From positions 1 through 64,000 of the IMG/VR virus record IMGVR_UViG_3300027881_000536: DNA of 64,000 nucleotides; one strand, 5' to 3'. Every line of letters starts with the position of its first letter. Positions within the stretch are counted from its first letter, which is position 1. Below the pieces are notes generated by a model. The model was given only the letters and a program-made list of their open reading frames with translations, ran no database searches and had not been told where the DNA came from. This document shows, one piece after another, positions 54,001-64,000 of the stretch. This stretch comes from a virus. The translations under genes were made by a program, and so were the position numbers.

Positions 54001-57000
54001 ACTATGACACTACTGCTACTGCTTTCACAATCAAATCTGGTGACCAGTCTGGTACTGGGCGTTTCATCAACGGTGATGGGTCTGAACAAGATACCTTTGC
54101 TAATTGGCTTACTGCTAATTCTGTAGTGAAAGGCCAGACTAATGTTCTTCTTGACCCTCTGTTCGATGAGGCTAGTGTGGTGTCTGATGGGACTACTATC
54201 AATGACCGACTCTTCCAAAGCATAGGAAGTGTTGCACACGATTACCAATTAGGTACTCAGTACGCTAGTACTAGAGCCCTAGTTGAGATACCAGTGTTTG
54301 GCAACCAGTTCTTCGATGACCCAAGAAATGGTGTATTCCCTGGGCCTGACAACAGCATGAAGATACATTTAGACCCCACACTCACAGCCCATTCTTGGGC
54401 ACCAAACCCTGTGGGAAGAAGGGCAATGGGAATTTCCCCTGCAGACCGGGATGTACTAGGTCCTTATCACAAGAGATGGATTGAGAACACTACTAAATCG
54501 GCTGTTGTTGTCACCAAGATGGATTGTGCATCTTCTGGTTACAAGATTTACTTTGATGACCTCAGTAAATCCTTCCCTGCTTTTGAGGAGGCTATCTCAT
54601 CATTCAGAGACATCACAGGAGTCCAGAAGGCCGGTACTAATGCTGGTGTCGCTGAAGTAGCAAACACTATCATGCATAGACGCATTTACACTCCTGAAGG
54701 GGAGTGGGCTATCGTAGAGTCAAACTCTGGTAGTGAGTATGTAACTGTCAACAATCCTCTTAGCACTGGGACTAGTGAACATTTCTGGAAGAATTTCTCT
54801 GAAGGGGGGATAGTTTCCAATATAGTAAGTGGGAGTTATGGGGAACCTCTTAGAGGTGACCCTGCATTAGAGAGTACCGAGAATGAGTTTCGTAGGCCCT
54901 ACTACTATGACCGGGCTAATGTTCAGACTCAGGGTGGTAATATTGACTATGGTCTTAGGCAATATGTCAGTGCTGTCGAGTTCAAGGAAGGTCCTACTGC
55001 CAACCCACACGCTAAGAAGATAGAGAGTGGTGCTGCTACTTTTGAGATTATATCTTGGTCTAGTCCTAATGCTGGCTATATCAGTGACAATCTACCTAGT
55101 TTTACGGGCTCTAGTTGGACTGACACTACGATGGAAGCCATCAATCAAGATGATGAGATACTGTTATTCACCCACCATACAGATGGAGATAAGATTGTAG
55201 TATCATCTGGTACCCCAGCAGTTGGTGATATCTACACTCTTAAGCGATTGAAATTTTCACAGAATAATTTAGGTATAACCACTACCAACTATTTCGATAT
55301 CCATGATGGTTATGGGGTAGGAGAACAGTCATGGAAGAATACTCTCAACAAGACATGGAACAACCCCTATGCTCCGGGTGGATTGAGGCATGGTGATACT
55401 GTATGGATGAATATGCACTACACCAATCCCCATGCCATCGAGGGTCTATTCTGTAAGTCTCGCGGAGTTCTCAACGAGTTCCTAGTTTGGAATGGTTTCA
55501 ATGGAGGTAGAGGAGAACTAGGGACACAGGCTCGTGATAGCATACCACTCGAGAACTTCCTGATAGGTAACACCTGTATGGAGACTGCTCAGAACTTCGT
55601 GCAGCATGTGAACAAGACAGTGGAACTTAACTGGTTGGAACTGGGATACTCAGCCTCAGAAGTTCCTGTGGTAGCATACCTTGACCCATACTTAGCCAAG
55701 GAGGGTCACGCACGCGTACTACTCTATGATGTGGCTCATGACAGGGAGTTCATAGCCTTCCATGACATCCACATGCAAGTTCAGACAGGGCAGGCTACCC
55801 CTAAGGTCAACGGATTGGATATTGCTAATGGGTTCTATAGCCAAGATAAACACAGAAATAACAGTAGTCAAACCAGTGGTGGGGCAGCAATAATAGAACA
55901 ATCTGACTTCATAGAAGGGGCTTATGCTCACAAGAGTAGTCCTTACATGGAAGTGACTACTAGCGGACAGACTCACAATGCCTATGGTATGAATGATGCT
56001 ACAATATTCTATGGCTCTTCTTTCCTAGGTAGCACTGGTAGGACAGAGAACAGTACAGTAAGAACAGAAGACCTAACCTATGGGGTTAATTATACAGAGA
56101 AAAGACATCAGTTGGAGACTGCTACTACGAATCGTTCCACCTTCTTTGATACACCTGATGGCACTAGGGCTATACCGGCTTTCCTTTGCCTCAAAGGAAA
56201 TCGAGCAAATACACTTGACCTGACCACACATTCAGAATCTAGATTGCAGCACCTCCCACAATGGAAAGATATGGATTTCGTGAGAAGATTGACACTTGAT
56301 TTGGGTGAGATAGGGCAGGCTGATGGGGTATCTAATACTGAGTCGGCTGTGCGTGAGATGGTTAGAAGAGTGAATCAAGCCGCTGCTTTACAGGGTAGAA
56401 GTGTTGGTGGCTCTACCCATGACCCTGCTACTTTCTGGGATGATACAGCATTCAATGGTGACAAGGGTTCCCATATGGGGTATCTTAGAGCCCATTTCGG
56501 TAGGGCTGTAAAGGACTTGGATGGTAATGATGGGTATACCATTGTGATACACAGTACAGTACCAGGTGCTTCTGGTAGGAACTTCTGTGCTTGGTTGGAC
56601 AACAGCAAGGGTCAAGCAGAGTATAGACCTCAGTTTCTAGTTGGTCATGGTGGTAGATTCCGTAGTTTTTGGGCTATGCCAATGGAAGGAGAGGATGAGA
56701 ATATGCACCCGGCTCCTATGCCTATCACCAAGAATGGAAGGCCCTTTGCTCCCATTACTACATTGAGACAGATGGTTCCACCCGATGATGAGGATGAGGA
56801 ATTCATCAATAACTTGGCTGATTATGAAGGTACCAATACTAGGAGAAATAGTGAGATGGCCACTGGTCGTGGTGCTAATACTGTCTATCAAGAGTCGTTT
56901 GAATCACAGGGTGATGCTAATAGAATGGTAGAAGGTCTGAGGACTGGGACTCGTGCTCGTGCTCGTATCAATTTCGGGGGATTGGTAGCCAGTGGTGTAC

Positions 57001-60000
57001 CAGGTTGGGCACCTGATGCTGGCTCCATGGGTTTTGGTATACTCAACAAAGGAGGTAGATTTGACAAAATCTACAATGATGATAGTAACACCACTTACTC
57101 TACCTATGTGACAACAGATGAACAATCGAAAGATGAAGTTGGTAAGGGGGAGTTATATGGTTTTAGATTCACTGACCACAGAGATAAAGACCATACAATT
57201 AGGTTAGTTTACCGTGAGAAGGGTCAATCTTTCGCAAATAACAATACTGTATTACCACCAGGTTTAGAGAATGAGATAATTATCTCGTTTGATGATAGAG
57301 ATATAGGTAAGGGGGGCTTTACTGTAGGTAAGCATATGAAAGGTTCTACCTATCCTGTTACTATTGACGCAGGAGAAGATAGTGTTGGTGATGATATCAC
57401 TACTAGTGTGACATGGCGAGGTAATAGTTGGAATGGTATAAAAGCACCATCGGCAGGTTATCCAGTCTCTACTGCTTCTGTCAGTGGTAGTAATCTATCT
57501 ATCACATTGAGCAACATATGGTATACAGATGCTTCTACTGCTACTTCTTTGGATTATCTTGGGCTACTAGGTTTCCCTGAAGAAGGTCTCTTCATTTACA
57601 CAGACAATCATTCTAGTTCTCAAACAACCAAAGTCTTCCGCTATACATCTCGTTCTCATAAGTCTGCTGCTAGTGATGCTAATGGTACTATGTCCACCCA
57701 CTCTTTCTATGGTGTTACTGGAGGTACTCTTGATACTAGCAATATGAGTGCTGAATACGCTACTATCAGCCCTATGCTCAACTGGACTACTATAGTGACG
57801 GATGAACTCATCGCTGCTGCCGTAGAATATGCTATGGGTGTCGACCCTAATACTGCAAGTGAGTTTGACTGTAGTAAGTTGTATGGTCCTGATGGTCGAA
57901 CTTACAAGGAATGGATGGGTGATGCTGCCACTACTGCTATACAGATTCATACTCTGAATGATAAGAAGAAAGTCACTCCCTTAGGAGATTTATTTTCAGT
58001 ATCTAGAGAGATAGATTTAGGACTCTATGCTGGTAATGCTGAGACTTATTTAACTTCAACCCAAGTTGATGATGGGGTAGTAGTTGATACTGGTTATCTA
58101 CCTAAAACCTTGTTGAATATCACAAGCAAGTTCAGAGGTGAGAATGCTAATACTGTAAGTCCTACTTTCATCAAGAGTAATGGTGATTCACTATCTACAT
58201 CTGATTGGAAGAAGCACTTGAGAGGTGAGAAGTTCACTGCTTATGCGGGAGACCACATCACCCCTTGTATTAATAATGTTATAGTGAAAGTCACTAGTGT
58301 TTCTGGTACCACCATAACAGTGACTCCTTGGCAGTTGTTAACACCATATGACCCTGCTATTGCTGCTCTTGATAATTACTTCTCAGAATTGTACACCCTC
58401 TATGACCCTAATGGTAAGTGGGCTACATATCAACTAGTACCGGCTGGCAACAATGATTCCGGTGGTAAACTAGAACTGGTCAACAAGCACAGTGATTTCT
58501 CAATTGCTCAGAATAATCATCTTTCTACTTGGGGGCCTGAGAAAGACCCTAGGGCTAGAGAATTTGCAGGGCATCGCTTAACAGGGAACACTTACGGGGA
58601 GCCACTGACCTATTTCCGTGGGGCTCATGATAGCCCTGACCATAGTGTCCCACTTTACTTCGGGGGTGGCTTCAGTGGTGTGGTTATGGATATCAATGAC
58701 GGAACACAGAATGACTATACTGAGTTCTACTCTCACCCCTACGCTTCCGGTCCAACAGGGTGTGCTGGACTGCAGAATGTGGGAGAGAACATGGGGGCTC
58801 ATGCCATACTAGATACTACTGCGATGCTAGCCATGTTCCCTGGCACTCCATTCCTTAATCAACACAGAGGTGAATCCCAACCCCCATTCACTAATGCCGA
58901 TGCCCTATTGGCTCCAGATATGAATGTCAAGAGTGGTAGTGGGAGCAATTTAGCAGGTAATACTACTCAACTGGTGGGGTATGACAATGATTCTGATAAG
59001 GCTACTAGGTACAAAGATGATGGTAGTGATGTAGATAACCAAACCACCATCACCCACCCTACTCCTATAGTCCTTAGGTTCGCTCACCCTTATGCGAGAT
59101 ATACTGATGCTGCCAGTGGATGTGCTGATGAGGTAGCCTACATTGTGTTTGGTCCTGGTCAATCTGTACCAAAGAACATACAGATGTATGCCAGTAGTGG
59201 TGTGAAAGAGCCTACTGCTCTTAAGACTGTGAGTGCTAAGTTCACACATGTCTATCACAATGACCTGGGTGGTATTTCTTTGAGAGGCTCTGGGACTGAG
59301 CCTGGTAAGTATCACCCTAATGAGATGAGCAAGGGATGGAAGAATAGTGGGACTTATACCGATAGGGCTGGACTCTTCAAGCCATATCTACCCCCTACTA
59401 TGTCTTGGCAAAGGAGTGCTGAGTATCCCTATGGAGTTCTGAGAAACTGGGAGCCTGCTTGTGGTACACCAAGTGAGTGGTTGAATACTGAGTTCGACTC
59501 TAGTAGTGCTTCACTCATTACCAATCACTGGGCTAGTAGTAAAGCCACTGCATCATTGACAATAGCACATCCAATGTTCACACAGACTACTGCTGATGCA
59601 TTGTATTACCACTGGCATATGGATGGTGGGTACCCTGCTGGTGGTAACTGGATGGACAATGCTATCGCTAAGAATCCTACACATCCTACTACTGGAAATA
59701 GGTTACCTGATAATCAAGAACACTCTATCAATAGTGAAGACATCACTCTAGGGCTGAATGCCAGTATGTTCAGAGTAGGTGCTCTAGCCCTCGAAGACTA
59801 TGACAGGGGACTAACAGAAAATACCACAGGAGATGGGACCACTAGGGATGTCTTCGTAGTTGATGCCACTAGGGTACAGAACTCAGAGGAACTGGCTACC
59901 ATCATCTCAGCAGCCATTAACTCCTATCCCGGTGAGGGTAATCTCAAAGCCATGGGCGGGACATTCCTCCCTTCCTTCCAAGATGCCATAAGACAGGATA

Positions 60001-63000
60001 GGTATGCTTGGATTAATGTCGGGATGGTGAAAGATAGTGGTTATTCCAATGGCACTACTCTGACTACGGATGAGAGGTTACCGAAATATCTTCCAGAGAA
60101 GGGATGGTTGAGGGTCAGTAAAACAGGTACTGGTGTGTTCTATGGTAGATACACTGCCCATGATGATGATGCTAGTGGTGAGGGTACATTCACCATAGGT
60201 ACTAACTGGCGTAGTGGTGGTGCTAGACTAGAGAGTCCTACGATTGGGAGTGGGACTACTGCAGGTAACCATGACGCTGCTGCTATTGATGACTCTTGGA
60301 CAATCTATGTATGGTCAAAGACAGGTAATCTGAGGTGGAGTAACGGTGCACCTGAAGCATTGCATACTGCAGACGCTTCTACAAGTAACTGGGATACTAA
60401 TGTGTTCCATCATCTCGCTGCTACTCAAGTCCACTTCAATGGCTTCGTAGATGCTATAGACAGGACCAGACCAGTGGGTGCTGTAGGATGGCATGGTGAG
60501 AGATACTCCTATCTGAATAGTCTCAAGGTAGCCAAGACTACTACTGGTCATGGTATTAGTGCTGGTCTAGGGGCATGGCATCCTCTACTAGGCTTCAATC
60601 CATATGGGAGTGCTATGGGAGTCCACGCTCTCAATGGTGCTACTGCTGCTTATGCACAAGCCGGGGCTACCGCCTCATTCACTCAAGACTCGACTGGTCT
60701 GAATAGTGGGCTACACCCTAGACACTATGTTGTGGTATCTAATGAAGCGGAGTTACCTATCATAGCGAAAGCAGACAGAGATGGTCTACTACTTTGTGGA
60801 GATATGCTAGACAAGAGATGGGCTGCTAGTAGCAAGACTGGTGGTACAGTCATAGCCTCTCATAATGCTAGGCACAACAATGACAGGTTCGCTGCTTATG
60901 CTCATGGGGGCCCTCATGTGGATGCACAATTTGCTAAGGATTTTGCTGCCCCTTCTAGTAGTAATGGTGAGTGGGCAGCCAACATTCCAACCGCTGGTGA
61001 GTTGTACCCAATGGAATCTTGTCTATTCCCTACCGGGGACCTGTTCTACGATAGGCTAGAAAACCCAGGAGTGGCACACTACCCACAGGAAGACCCCATC
61101 AATCACAATGACATAGGCTCTAACACTTTAGCAGCACAATCTGCTGTGTTAGCAGCACCTTATTCCTTTTGGAAGGGTAAGAGTGCTGCTCGAAACTTCT
61201 TCACTAATCATGTGGTTTGGAAGAGGATGGACGGTGGTAATCTATGTATGCCTGCCTCTAATGCTAGAGGATTAGGTGCTGTCCCTTGGGTGTGGCGTAA
61301 GGTAGGTAATTCCTATGTGAAGTTCGGGGAGACTATCTATGGTAACACTCGTTTCTCGTTCGAGACTACCAATGCTGCAGTGTTCCCTACTGTACAGGCT
61401 CAGGAGTTAGCCCACCCTCAGTTAGCAGAGAAATACCCAGTGGAGATAGGGGCCGCTTTGTCTATACCCAACGAGGAGATACAATTTGAGGCTATCACAG
61501 TGGTCGATGACTCAGGTCAGGAGCACAAGATAGAGGGTGGCTCACCTCTAGGTACTGTGATTAGAGACTTTTCAAGAGTAGGGGGGAGAGATATCCAAGG
61601 TCCTGCTTTATCAGGCTCTGGTAATGAGCCAAATCTATCTATTAATCTACCAGACCCTAATACCATTCCTGGTAACATTCTAGTGAGAAGTGGTTTCGAT
61701 AAGGTGCAGGCTTACCAACATGAGACCATGGGGGCTGGTGGACTTCAAAGACCTGACCTACCTGACGCTGTAGTGAGCAGCAACTTCGACTCAACTAATG
61801 AGAATCCATCAACCAACCCATTTTGGGAGAACGAGGGATGGGAAAGAGTAGACAATAGTGAGACCAGCGAGGTGGGTACAGGTTTCCCTTACAGTAAGAG
61901 TGGGAGCATGGATGATAAGGCCCCTCTACAGACCTCCTATGAGCCACATGATAGGGCACTCTACTTCCATCTAACCAAGATGGGTTGGGGGTACACTGAG
62001 AGAGAACCCCTAGGTATAGTCAGTGCTACTACTAACGGAGTCACCACTAACACCATGACTCATAATCCACTGACATTCGTGAGTGTGAGTGGCTCAGTTT
62101 TAACTGCTAGTGGGACTATCACTGCACCCATTTGGCAAGCCGAGCAGACTCCTGATGGCAGGTCATTCCTTACTGTCAATGGTCATGTGGTATCATTCAC
62201 AGGGGTCAGTGGCTCGACATTTACTGGCTGTAAGTTCACTCCAGGCTTCACAGCCACTAACGGGAATATGATGAAGCCCTCGTTTTATGTTCCTGCTGGG
62301 AGCACTCGCCACTTCGCTGCTAGGAGGCTCAGAGACCATGCTGAGGTCAGTGGAGAAAGCCCAGACAAGGCACCGATTGATTGGGTGGGCGTTGATGTCG
62401 ATGCTAGCCCAGCAACTGCCATTAGAGATGACCGTCTGACACCAATGCCCATACCTCGAATGGGACACCACTATGTAACGCCTACTATGGCTGTGATGCC
62501 TGGGCATTTATCTCACCCTCTCTATCAGAGAGTCTACAACCTCAATAGGGCTTACCAAGGTGCTACTACTAGCATAGAGCAAGCACAAGGGTACACTTCA
62601 GTGGAGAACAGCCTCATAGGTCTAGACAATGGTAGTCTATTGGAGGAAGAAGGTGTAGGGGTCAACGCCCTGATGTGGTTCTCATCCCCTTCAAGCCCTC
62701 ACCCCCCATCTGATATCCATGGTGGGGCATTCACTCTGATGGTAGAGACCAAGGTGAGATATGATGGCTATGGTATACTAGCCTTCGATGCTGAGAATAA
62801 TAGTGGTGACCATAGGCTCAAACTAGAGGCTGGTACAAACTACAGTACTCATTGGAACTTCCCAGACCCACTAGAGACTGGGGCATACCAAATTATTATT
62901 CAGCCTAACCTATTTGCTCAACAACTCATGGGGTTCAGTACTAACTATGACTTTGGTGCTGATAGTAGTACTCAGTACCCCCTTCTCACTGACCAACAGG

Positions 63001-64000
63001 TGGCCACAGTCATAGCCTTACAGTGGAACGGTACCACCTATGATTTCGTATTGGCTGAGGCTCTCAAGGCTGATGTCAGAGGCTGTGAGGTCTATCTGAA
63101 TGAGGTGATTTTGGACATAGACCCATCACCTAATCAGCAATTTACTAGCCTCCCGACATTAGCACTTTATAATCCACTAGGAGTGAATGAATCTACCTCG
63201 CCTGCTTGGAGTCGCAAGAGTCTACCTTACTATCCTGGTATGTTCCAACTTGCTAGTCCAGGCTATACTCTCACTGTGCCTTGGTGGTCACCAGCATATA
63301 CCACTGCTAGTGGGACACTTACCAATGGCGTGTTTGCAGGAGTCAATACTGATACCCAAGGCAATTCATATAATTGGAGAAACACTGAACAGTATCATCC
63401 TAATCACTACTATCACTTTTCTCGAACTGGTTACGGTTCCGTAGGCGCTCAGTCAGTCATGACTGGCTATCCTACCCATTATCTGAACCCGTATCTACAT
63501 TCTTATGAGTCACTCAATCCTAGTTGTGTAATCAAGTATGCTGATGATGGTAATGACCAAATATTGGTAGACAATAATAATTTATTCCCAGAAGTTTCGT
63601 TTGTTTACGATGATTGTATGTTGACTGTTATTGACCCAGATGGAGGTACATATGAAGCCAACTATGGTTATCGTGGGCAGGCTAGTGGTGAAGAAAATGC
63701 TACCACGAACAGATTCTATCAAGTGAATGGTTCAACACAATTCTGGGCCGCTTGTATTGAAGGTAGGAGGTTGACCCTTACTGGTACTACTAGGAAGCCA
63801 GGGGAAGTCTATACTGACAAACTATCCAGTGTTGCTGCTCATCATATACAGGACCTAAGAGCAGGTACTGGTGATACTGGCACTAGTCATCTACCCGACG
63901 CCTATCTATCCATGTGGCATTACAATCTTGGTAGACCCATGACATATTACTCTGATAATAGGGCAAGCGCAACTGCTGCTGCTGTAGATAAGAAGCCCTA
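51060..64000 (+). CDS. Giant tail-tip/adhesin protein, runs off the window
   Basis: One frame is open from ATG 51060 (overlapping the previous gene's TGA by none, one base after it) to the last base: at least 4313 codons, no stop. The N terminus holds a LamG/concanavalin-like fold: SFSVEAWIRPD (about residue 66), GGVIASKEGMFKLSV, HVVGMFNERRVSIFVNGQ (about 157). A second LamG-type signature, VIDESGNGFHGF, is near residue 425. The long remainder is beta-rich with many Gly, Asn, Ser, Thr and Trp. Position right after the distal tail protein indicates a tail-tip or receptor-binding protein that binds the host surface, probably glycans. No peptidase or lyase motif was recognised. No membrane segments. 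Coding capacity of 12.9 kb in one gene is exceptional. Confidence 0.88.
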   Translation, partial: MTLIGKTSHSLFFNGISDSVVCPSHEFASTGIKTTIGGDEVRSSRPVLGERSEEGSSSSSTAMVSSFSVEAWIRPDCGGVIASKEGMFKLSVGSVGAPAPAVFSVTTRTKTGDVRVFTARSAQTISDSYSGIIYPTAGQSFIENNTELSKGGRELLHVVGMFNERRVSIFVNGQIVASNNISTGSMCMLTNSDLYLGGKGGEFRGYIEGVHLRLGVDEDSVIPAPIVRQSSTVGLWRFEEPVEVEDTEFYIKSGVNAGDTVLTLDTTQVQELYELISGESITMPSSYTVPSLGNYQVGVTTHSDGAKKVEIAHTSINLLINPTGTDIKTGKPNSKAPERVRLKSISSSGSITVESIHLDFDVSTDTGSRGVLHDRTAFDNTSNLAHDSLIVILRSDLLLDPGTGRPMQPPGLGSQAIDRNGMTVIDESGNGFHGFLHSRTMSINKSGNPYTVSNANWTIDTKFQVGHSGRHKFSHCSGHPYLRMLPRASKERVTQTVDGLSDSIYAVFDGQSINLPEQVPINSQISLLKSNSLLDGTRVITTGVISQIKRNGLSTLDPDRDEIISIGGSGFNITPFLLKSHATSGVEATDDVYNLHLAPEIESRVAILQTGDTDFPYVEIHYNAIDLTGGTIGANGPALLVSKTVPSGGSVINTKRVADRINTLLGSGTMTLHAPGGIIHVKASRVAEMDTLFKDHNLAGDNTGGRQYEVELDLSMTPPNYTPQVATDPPNSPPIGVDSSHANDSSHPSVYHHLVLRDNGAAAKSIPDDSDDFRLTAKTGNKGPTNQSTHAFEMFDVIDNYSDNKGVNIIVHPTDRSRNLQLSKFTNDINDPSLFSLEFLMSRGRVSSFRSERTERGLILTMQGRGLMDDVAAMASEYIGEGSPDSIIVKESRPDAPVVTVTLGGPGQGAVETTPTWDKSPLTRLGWNTRRDGGARVTDSSSTSLTVTPLNNNSDALASWGTYMFPVRGRIHLENGASAEYYDTTATAFTIKSGDQSGTGRFINGDGSEQDTFANWLTANSVVKGQTNVLLDPLFDEASVVSDGTTINDRLFQSIGSVAHDYQLGTQYASTRALVEIPVFGNQFFDDPRNGVFPGPDNSMKIHLDPTLTAHSWAPNPVGRRAMGISPADRDVLGPYHKRWIENTTKSAVVVTKMDCASSGYKIYFDDLSKSFPAFEEAISSFRDITGVQKAGTNAGVAEVANTIMHRRIYTPEGEWAIVESNSGSEYVTVNNPLSTGTSEHFWKNFSEGGIVSNIVSGSYGEPLRGDPALESTENEFRRPYYYDRANVQTQGGNIDYGLRQYVSAVEFKEGPTANPHAKKIESGAATFEIISWSSPNAGYISDNLPSFTGSSWTDTTMEAINQDDEILLFTHHTDGDKIVVSSGTPAVGDIYTLKRLKFSQNNLGITTTNYFDIHDGYGVGEQSWKNTLNKTWNNPYAPGGLRHGDTVWMNMHYTNPHAIEGLFCKSRGVLNEFLVWNGFNGGRGELGTQARDSIPLENFLIGNTCMETAQNFVQHVNKTVELNWLELGYSASEVPVVAYLDPYLAKEGHARVLLYDVAHDREFIAFHDIHMQVQTGQATPKVNGLDIANGFYSQDKHRNNSSQTSGGAAIIEQSDFIEGAYAHKSSPYMEVTTSGQTHNAYGMNDATIFYGSSFLGSTGRTENSTVRTEDLTYGVNYTEKRHQLETATTNRSTFFDTPDGTRAIPAFLCLKGNRANTLDLTTHSESRLQHLPQWKDMDFVRRLTLDLGEIGQADGVSNTESAVREMVRRVNQAAALQGRSVGGSTHDPATFWDDTAFNGDKGSHMGYLRAHFGRAVKDLDGNDGYTIVIHSTVPGASGRNFCAWLDNSKGQAEYRPQFLVGHGGRFRSFWAMPMEGEDENMHPAPMPITKNGRPFAPITTLRQMVPPDDEDEEFINNLADYEGTNTRRNSEMATGRGANTVYQESFESQGDANRMVEGLRTGTRARARINFGGLVASGVPGWAPDAGSMGFGILNKGGRFDKIYNDDSNTTYSTYVTTDEQSKDEVGKGELYGFRFTDHRDKDHTIRLVYREKGQSFANNNTVLPPGLENEIIISFDDRDIGKGGFTVGKHMKGSTYPVTIDAGEDSVGDDITTSVTWRGNSWNGIKAPSAGYPVSTASVSGSNLSITLSNIWYTDASTATSLDYLGLLGFPEEGLFIYTDNHSSSQTTKVFRYTSRSHKSAASDANGTMSTHSFYGVTGGTLDTSNMSAEYATISPMLNWTTIVTDELIAAAVEYAMGVDPNTASEFDCSKLYGPDGRTYKEWMGDAATTAIQIHTLNDKKKVTPLGDLFSVSREIDLGLYAGNAETYLTSTQVDDGVVVDTGYLPKTLLNITSKFRGENANTVSPTFIKSNGDSLSTSDWKKHLRGEKFTAYAGDHITPCINNVIVKVTSVSGTTITVTPWQLLTPYDPAIAALDNYFSELYTLYDPNGKWATYQLVPAGNNDSGGKLELVNKHSDFSIAQNNHLSTWGPEKDPRAREFAGHRLTGNTYGEPLTYFRGAHDSPDHSVPLYFGGGFSGVVMDINDGTQNDYTEFYSHPYASGPTGCAGLQNVGENMGAHAILDTTAMLAMFPGTPFLNQHRGESQPPFTNADALLAPDMNVKSGSGSNLAGNTTQLVGYDNDSDKATRYKDDGSDVDNQTTITHPTPIVLRFAHPYARYTDAASGCADEVAYIVFGPGQSVPKNIQMYASSGVKEPTALKTVSAKFTHVYHNDLGGISLRGSGTEPGKYHPNEMSKGWKNSGTYTDRAGLFKPYLPPTMSWQRSAEYPYGVLRNWEPACGTPSEWLNTEFDSSSASLITNHWASSKATASLTIAHPMFTQTTADALYYHWHMDGGYPAGGNWMDNAIAKNPTHPTTGNRLPDNQEHSINSEDITLGLNASMFRVGALALEDYDRGLTENTTGDGTTRDVFVVDATRVQNSEELATIISAAINSYPGEGNLKAMGGTFLPSFQDAIRQDRYAWINVGMVKDSGYSNGTTLTTDERLPKYLPEKGWLRVSKTGTGVFYGRYTAHDDDASGEGTFTIGTNWRSGGARLESPTIGSGTTAGNHDAAAIDDSWTIYVWSKTGNLRWSNGAPEALHTADASTSNWDTNVFHHLAATQVHFNGFVDAIDRTRPVGAVGWHGERYSYLNSLKVAKTTTGHGISAGLGAWHPLLGFNPYGSAMGVHALNGATAAYAQAGATASFTQDSTGLNSGLHPRHYVVVSNEAELPIIAKADRDGLLLCGDMLDKRWAASSKTGGTVIASHNARHNNDRFAAYAHGGPHVDAQFAKDFAAPSSSNGEWAANIPTAGELYPMESCLFPTGDLFYDRLENPGVAHYPQEDPINHNDIGSNTLAAQSAVLAAPYSFWKGKSAARNFFTNHVVWKRMDGGNLCMPASNARGLGAVPWVWRKVGNSYVKFGETIYGNTRFSFETTNAAVFPTVQAQELAHPQLAEKYPVEIGAALSIPNEEIQFEAITVVDDSGQEHKIEGGSPLGTVIRDFSRVGGRDIQGPALSGSGNEPNLSINLPDPNTIPGNILVRSGFDKVQAYQHETMGAGGLQRPDLPDAVVSSNFDSTNENPSTNPFWENEGWERVDNSETSEVGTGFPYSKSGSMDDKAPLQTSYEPHDRALYFHLTKMGWGYTEREPLGIVSATTNGVTTNTMTHNPLTFVSVSGSVLTASGTITAPIWQAEQTPDGRSFLTVNGHVVSFTGVSGSTFTGCKFTPGFTATNGNMMKPSFYVPAGSTRHFAARRLRDHAEVSGESPDKAPIDWVGVDVDASPATAIRDDRLTPMPIPRMGHHYVTPTMAVMPGHLSHPLYQRVYNLNRAYQGATTSIEQAQGYTSVENSLIGLDNGSLLEEEGVGVNALMWFSSPSSPHPPSDIHGGAFTLMVETKVRYDGYGILAFDAENNSGDHRLKLEAGTNYSTHWNFPDPLETGAYQIIIQPNLFAQQLMGFSTNYDFGADSSTQYPLLTDQQVATVIALQWNGTTYDFVLAEALKADVRGCEVYLNEVILDIDPSPNQQFTSLPTLALYNPLGVNESTSPAWSRKSLPYYPGMFQLASPGYTLTVPWWSPAYTTASGTLTNGVFAGVNTDTQGNSYNWRNTEQYHPNHYYHFSRTGYGSVGAQSVMTGYPTHYLNPYLHSYESLNPSCVIKYADDGNDQILVDNNNLFPEVSFVYDDCMLTVIDPDGGTYEANYGYRGQASGEENATTNRFYQVNGSTQFWAACIEGRRLTLTGTTRKPGEVYTDKLSSVAAHHIQDLRAGTGDTGTSHLPDAYLSMWHYNLGRPMTYYSDNRASATAAAVDKKP

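Overview
The window reads as about 64 kb of a tailed double-stranded DNA virus (Caudoviricetes, HK97-type capsid, siphovirus-like tail), most likely from an uncultured marine or aquatic lineage. Hallmarks, in order: a small-terminase candidate, large terminase, portal, HK97-type prohead protease with a scaffold tail, major capsid protein, small head proteins, connector, tail completion, tail tube, frameshifted tail assembly chaperones, tape measure, distal tail protein and a giant tail-tip protein. No replication, integration or lysis genes are visible, so this is the virion half of a larger genome. An archaeal host is suggested, not shown: AT-rich TATA-like boxes precede the two transcription-unit heads, CxxC zinc sites are extremely abundant, and one protein is an Arf-like GTPase. 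Start sites mostly follow GGTGA-type Shine-Dalgarno sequences; GTG and TTG starts are common and many genes overlap by 1-4 bases.

Layout. 1-369: non-coding, repeat-rich. 370-5759: eight small to medium genes, almost all carrying a short peptide of the form (hydrophobic)-D/E-x-A-W-x-x-L-K, here called the AW-LK tag; one is a Nudix hydrolase, several have DnaJ-like zinc sites. 5796-14900: a giant zinc-rich protein (about 3034 aa) tagged at both ends. 14975-18429: a likely separate operon of small membrane proteins, an Arf-like GTPase and partner proteins. 18382-18699: the only convincing minus-strand gene, a Cys-rich phage protein. 18753-30503: packaging and portal block, with a LAGLIDADG-domain gene between terminase and portal and two more tagged proteins. 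30522-37709: a 2395-aa protein whose C-terminal part looks like a DNA ligase core without its catalytic residues. 37742-45229: protease/scaffold, capsid, head completion and connector genes. 45241-51059: tail. 51060 to the right edge: one open frame of at least 4313 codons, still open at base 64000, with LamG-like segments.

How it may work together. The capsid and tail genes follow canonical order. The notable extra layer is the AW-LK tag, present at the N or C terminus (sometimes both) of about a dozen otherwise dissimilar proteins, including an enzyme and a giant protein. It looks like a docking or addressing peptide that brings a varied cargo set to one partner, for example into the capsid, as T4 capsid-targeting sequences do. 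That role is an inference. Three giant genes occupy about 29 kb, roughly 46% of the window.
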